Part shown: positions 61,369 to 64,000 of the stretch, piece by piece | Layout: each line of letters starts with the position of its first letter | How positions within the stretch are numbered: the stretch's first letter is position 1 | Assembly: GCA_000827205.1 (NCBI GenBank) | Contig: KN832558.1 | Coordinates: 123,462-187,461, forward strand | Reading direction: 5' to 3' | DNA: 64,000 nt | From: Plicaturopsis crispa FD-325 SS-3 | Taxonomy: Eukaryota; Basidiomycota; Agaricomycetes; Amylocorticiales; Amylocorticiaceae | Program-made: the position numbers and the translations under genes | Notes under the pieces: generated by a model | Database searches by the model: none | What the model saw: the letters and a program-made list of their open reading frames with translations, nothing else | Told to the model about the DNA's origin: nothing

Positions 61369-64000
61369 CTACTCTAGAGCCAACATGCGCATGGCCTCGT
61401 CCGCAGCCTTATCCATCGCGGCATCGCGAGGTTCCGCTCCCGCCGCAGCGTACATCTGCTCACCAGCGACCATGAAAGCGGCCTCATCCCACTCTTCCGA
61501 GTCGTCCCGCATGTCAGCATCGTCGTCCTCTGGGGCGGGGGCGGTGGACGCAGCGTCGCATATGATCTTCCATTGGGCGGGGCTGTCGTGATCGCCCGCG
61601 TGTTCGGAGGCCATGTGGTCTATGAGGAAGTGGGCCTTGTAGAAATGAGTGGTCCCCCAAAGCTTGTCTTCGACGTTGGGGTCGTTCTTGTTCTTATCGC
61701 CATCGATTCGAGGACACCACGGGCACCACCAGACTGCGGCTGTGTTTGACATGTGAGCGCGCGCAATCGTAAGAAGGACTGGCGGGACTCACTTTTGCGT
61801 TCACAGCCAAGCCTGGCGAGGAGGCGGCGCGCTGTTGCTTTTGGCTGGTGAAACGTGCCGTTTTCGTGCTGCGCGAGTTTGCTCGGGACTTTCCAGTTCT
61901 TGTCGACGTGGGCGCTCGTGCATGAGACATCGCCCTCGCACTGGATGCAGTAGCACGCATCGGGCTCTGCAGGCTCAAGCGTGGCAAGATCACTGAGAAG
62001 GAATAGTTAGATGATAAACACATAGATAGATCCGAAAGACTGACAACATCCAGTTCAACCTGTGCTCGGTAGTGGCCAAGCTGCCCGGGTCTGACGAGTC
62101 GTCTAGAAGTCCGCTCACAGGCTCCACGCGAATCTCGTTCGGGACTTCACTTTCGGGATCATCGTCGGCAAGGATGTCGCCCTTGAGACCTTGATAGCCG
62201 GAGAGCTGACTGCGCTGGCGTGCTAGGGCGAGGATTGTGGGGAGGTTGGAGGGCTTCGAAAGGTCCTCCATGCGCTGACGGACTTCAGAGAGGCTTATCT
62301 TCTTGCGCGCAGCGTCGGCCTCCGCTTTGTGCCACTCCCCTGCAAACTTCTGCCGCGCTTGACTAACGAGCCGCTTAACACGGCCGACCGCTCGAAGGTA
62401 TACCGACATGGCGTCGTCGTCGCTACCGATGCCGACATACTCTTCGATTTCCGTCTGGAACACGGAGAGTCAGGACAGGGAGATGAGTAATAGTGGTGTA
62501 CTTACCGTGTGTGACTTCCAATCAACCGCCCCGTCTTCGAGGCACAACTTCATGTTGTGGATCAGCTCTGCGAGGACCGCAAGGGCGGGCTGACGCTGTA
62601 GCAGCTGTGCGAAGCTGAGAACGGGGGGCTTGCGGTTCGCGGCGCCGCTAATAGCAATAGTTCAGGAAATGATGCGCGGTGAAATGAGTCTCCGCTTACC
62701 GTCGTAGCGCCGCCTCGGTGCCGTCTTGCATCTGCGCTGCACTCTTCGCATCTTCCTTGGCGAGCATGTGGCCGACGAAGTCCACAAACTCCACACCGTC
62801 GTCATAATGCGTCTCGAGGGCGGTCGAGCCTGCATTATGGCCCATGGCCTGTCGAGTAAGCTCCGCCCCGACACCACGCCTCATGACACGGGCGAAATGC
62901 CGCCGAAAGGCATAGCCGGTGGTGACGGGCAGGCCGACCGCTTCAAACACGAGGCGGAGATATTCACGGCGTCCTTTATCTGAGAGCGGTGAGCTGGTGA
63001 GAGACATGCCTCTCGGACCGCCCGCTCGAAAGAAGGGTTGGTTGAGGACTTCGTCCTTCCACTCGATGTGGAGCTCGTCCCCGTCGATGAGGGACTGCAA
63101 GGATGTGTGGTTCTTGAAGAACCCGAGACGCAGACCGTATGCCACGGTGCAGCAGCCGACGTCCATGATGAGCCCGTGCGAGGTCCGTGTGGGGCCTAGC
63201 CGGAAACGGATCTTGATGCGTTGGCCGGCATGGTAGCCCTTAAACCACCTAAGGGTAACGATAATTGTAAAGTAGCCTCTTCCGTCTTCCCGGATGACCT
63301 CGACATCCTGTGTTATGACTATCAGCGGAGGACGGCGGTAACGGCCACAAGAACTTACCCGAAAACACATGTAACAGTCCTTGTAATTCTGAACCGCGTA
63401 TAAAGACGACGGCCGAGCGCCTAGCATAAGCTCAAAGAGAGTGGCGATGACCTGACCGAGTGCCTGCAAATGAGAAGATTAATTTACAAAGGAGTCTACA
63501 CGCAAGGGTTACGTGCCAGATTGTAGCAGCGCGGTCTGTCTAGCATATGCTCTATGATCAAGCGGGCCTCCATTGGACCGAAATAGCTCTTGAGGCTTTT
63601 CTCCGTGCGTAATTTGAGCCGCATTTGCAGGTCAACACACCACTGTTTGGACAAATATTAGTGAAGGGGAGAAAACCGTGGTGTCTAGTAAGTACTCACC
63701 CGAAAGGTCGTGTCACGGTACTCGACAGCAAGAGGAGTGCCCTGGACGGCCGTCACATCTATGATCTATGAGCAGGGGTATCAGTGTGTGGTTGTATCGT
63801 GACCGATGCCGTACTTACAATCCCAAGAAGGTGCCATCGCAGGGTGAGCATGGACGTGTAGGTCATTAGCACGCCGGGGGCTGCACCGGTCCCTTGCGAG
63901 GTGATGATGCGATTGGTGAACCACTGCCGAAGTCGTGCTAGGGGGGTGGCCGTGCTCGTAAGACTAGTGTTCTGCGAGGAAGCGAAATCACGTACGTTCA
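61369..64000 (-). CDS. DUF3435-type tyrosine recombinase with C-terminal zinc fingers (partial)
   Basis: Captain/Crypton-like tyrosine recombinase that cuts and joins DNA; the 5' end lies beyond the right edge. Visible order: ARLRQWFTNRIITSQG, VLMTYTSMLTLRWHLLG, LKSYFGPMEARLIIEHML, then the catalytic part: ELMLGARPSSLYAVQNYKD (first Arg), TLRWFKGYHAGQRIKI, GYAFRRHFARVMRRG (second Arg region), AMGHNAGSTALETHYDDG (His and probable Tyr). Downstream are a helical segment and two Cys/His clusters: CYCIQCEGD with a following QHENGTFH, and WWCPWCPRIDG with HFLIDHMASEH. The C-terminus is acidic, ending RMLALE. About nine exons visible. All four recombinase signature positions seem present. DUF3435 proteins are the captains of Ascomycete Starships; here no cargo can be judged. 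Confidence 0.75.

Noticed and set aside
61369-64000. Calling the recombinase region a Starship
   Set aside because: Only the recombinase is visible; no cargo, no ends and no empty site can be judged at the window edge.

Overview
The window looks like nuclear DNA of a filamentous basidiomycete, most likely an Agaricomycete. Genes are packed tightly on both strands and broken by many 50-60 nt introns. They include families I know mainly from Agaricomycetes: a DUF6533 seven-helix protein, an expanded transposase-like family, and a DUF3435-type tyrosine recombinase. Assignments come from reading the translations; no database search was run. Splice sites were read by eye, so outer coordinates are firmer than inner exon borders.

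Left part (1-17.5 kb): BUD32 kinase and a p47/Shp1 UBX protein are divergent, followed by the SMC5/6 subunit NSE3, a phosphoinositide phospholipase C, the DUF6533 membrane protein, a sugar transporter, a non-autonomous CACTA element (13725-15172) and a PIN-like protein. Middle (17.5-26.8 kb): an S33 (TAP-like) serine peptidase gene is split by a 3,851 bp DNA transposon (18142-21992) with terminal inverted repeats and a 7 bp target duplication; the transposon carries one long gene of a poorly characterised family. Next to it is an NmrA-SDR fusion protein. Then come CCH1, a four-domain calcium channel of about 7.6 kb, and eIF3a.

Right part (38-64 kb): a second sugar transporter, paralogous to the first, lies beside a GH28 pectin hydrolase; PFD5 and a DENND11/LCHN-like gene are divergent; two pseudokinase-like paralogs lie in tandem; then GPN1, a tandem pair of CDK1 (cdc2) genes, an intron-containing tRNA-Glu with a partial copy 200 bp away, and a captain/Crypton-like tyrosine recombinase with C-terminal zinc fingers running off the right edge.

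Most genes are unconnected housekeeping functions. The themes that link the window are duplication (transporters, pseudokinases, CDK1, tRNA-Glu) and DNA-transposon activity. The strongest candidates for something new are the transposon inside the peptidase, the CDK1 tandem pair with 8, 23 and 6 nt leading exons and an intron present in only one copy, the zinc-finger tyrosine recombinase and the NmrA-SDR fusion.
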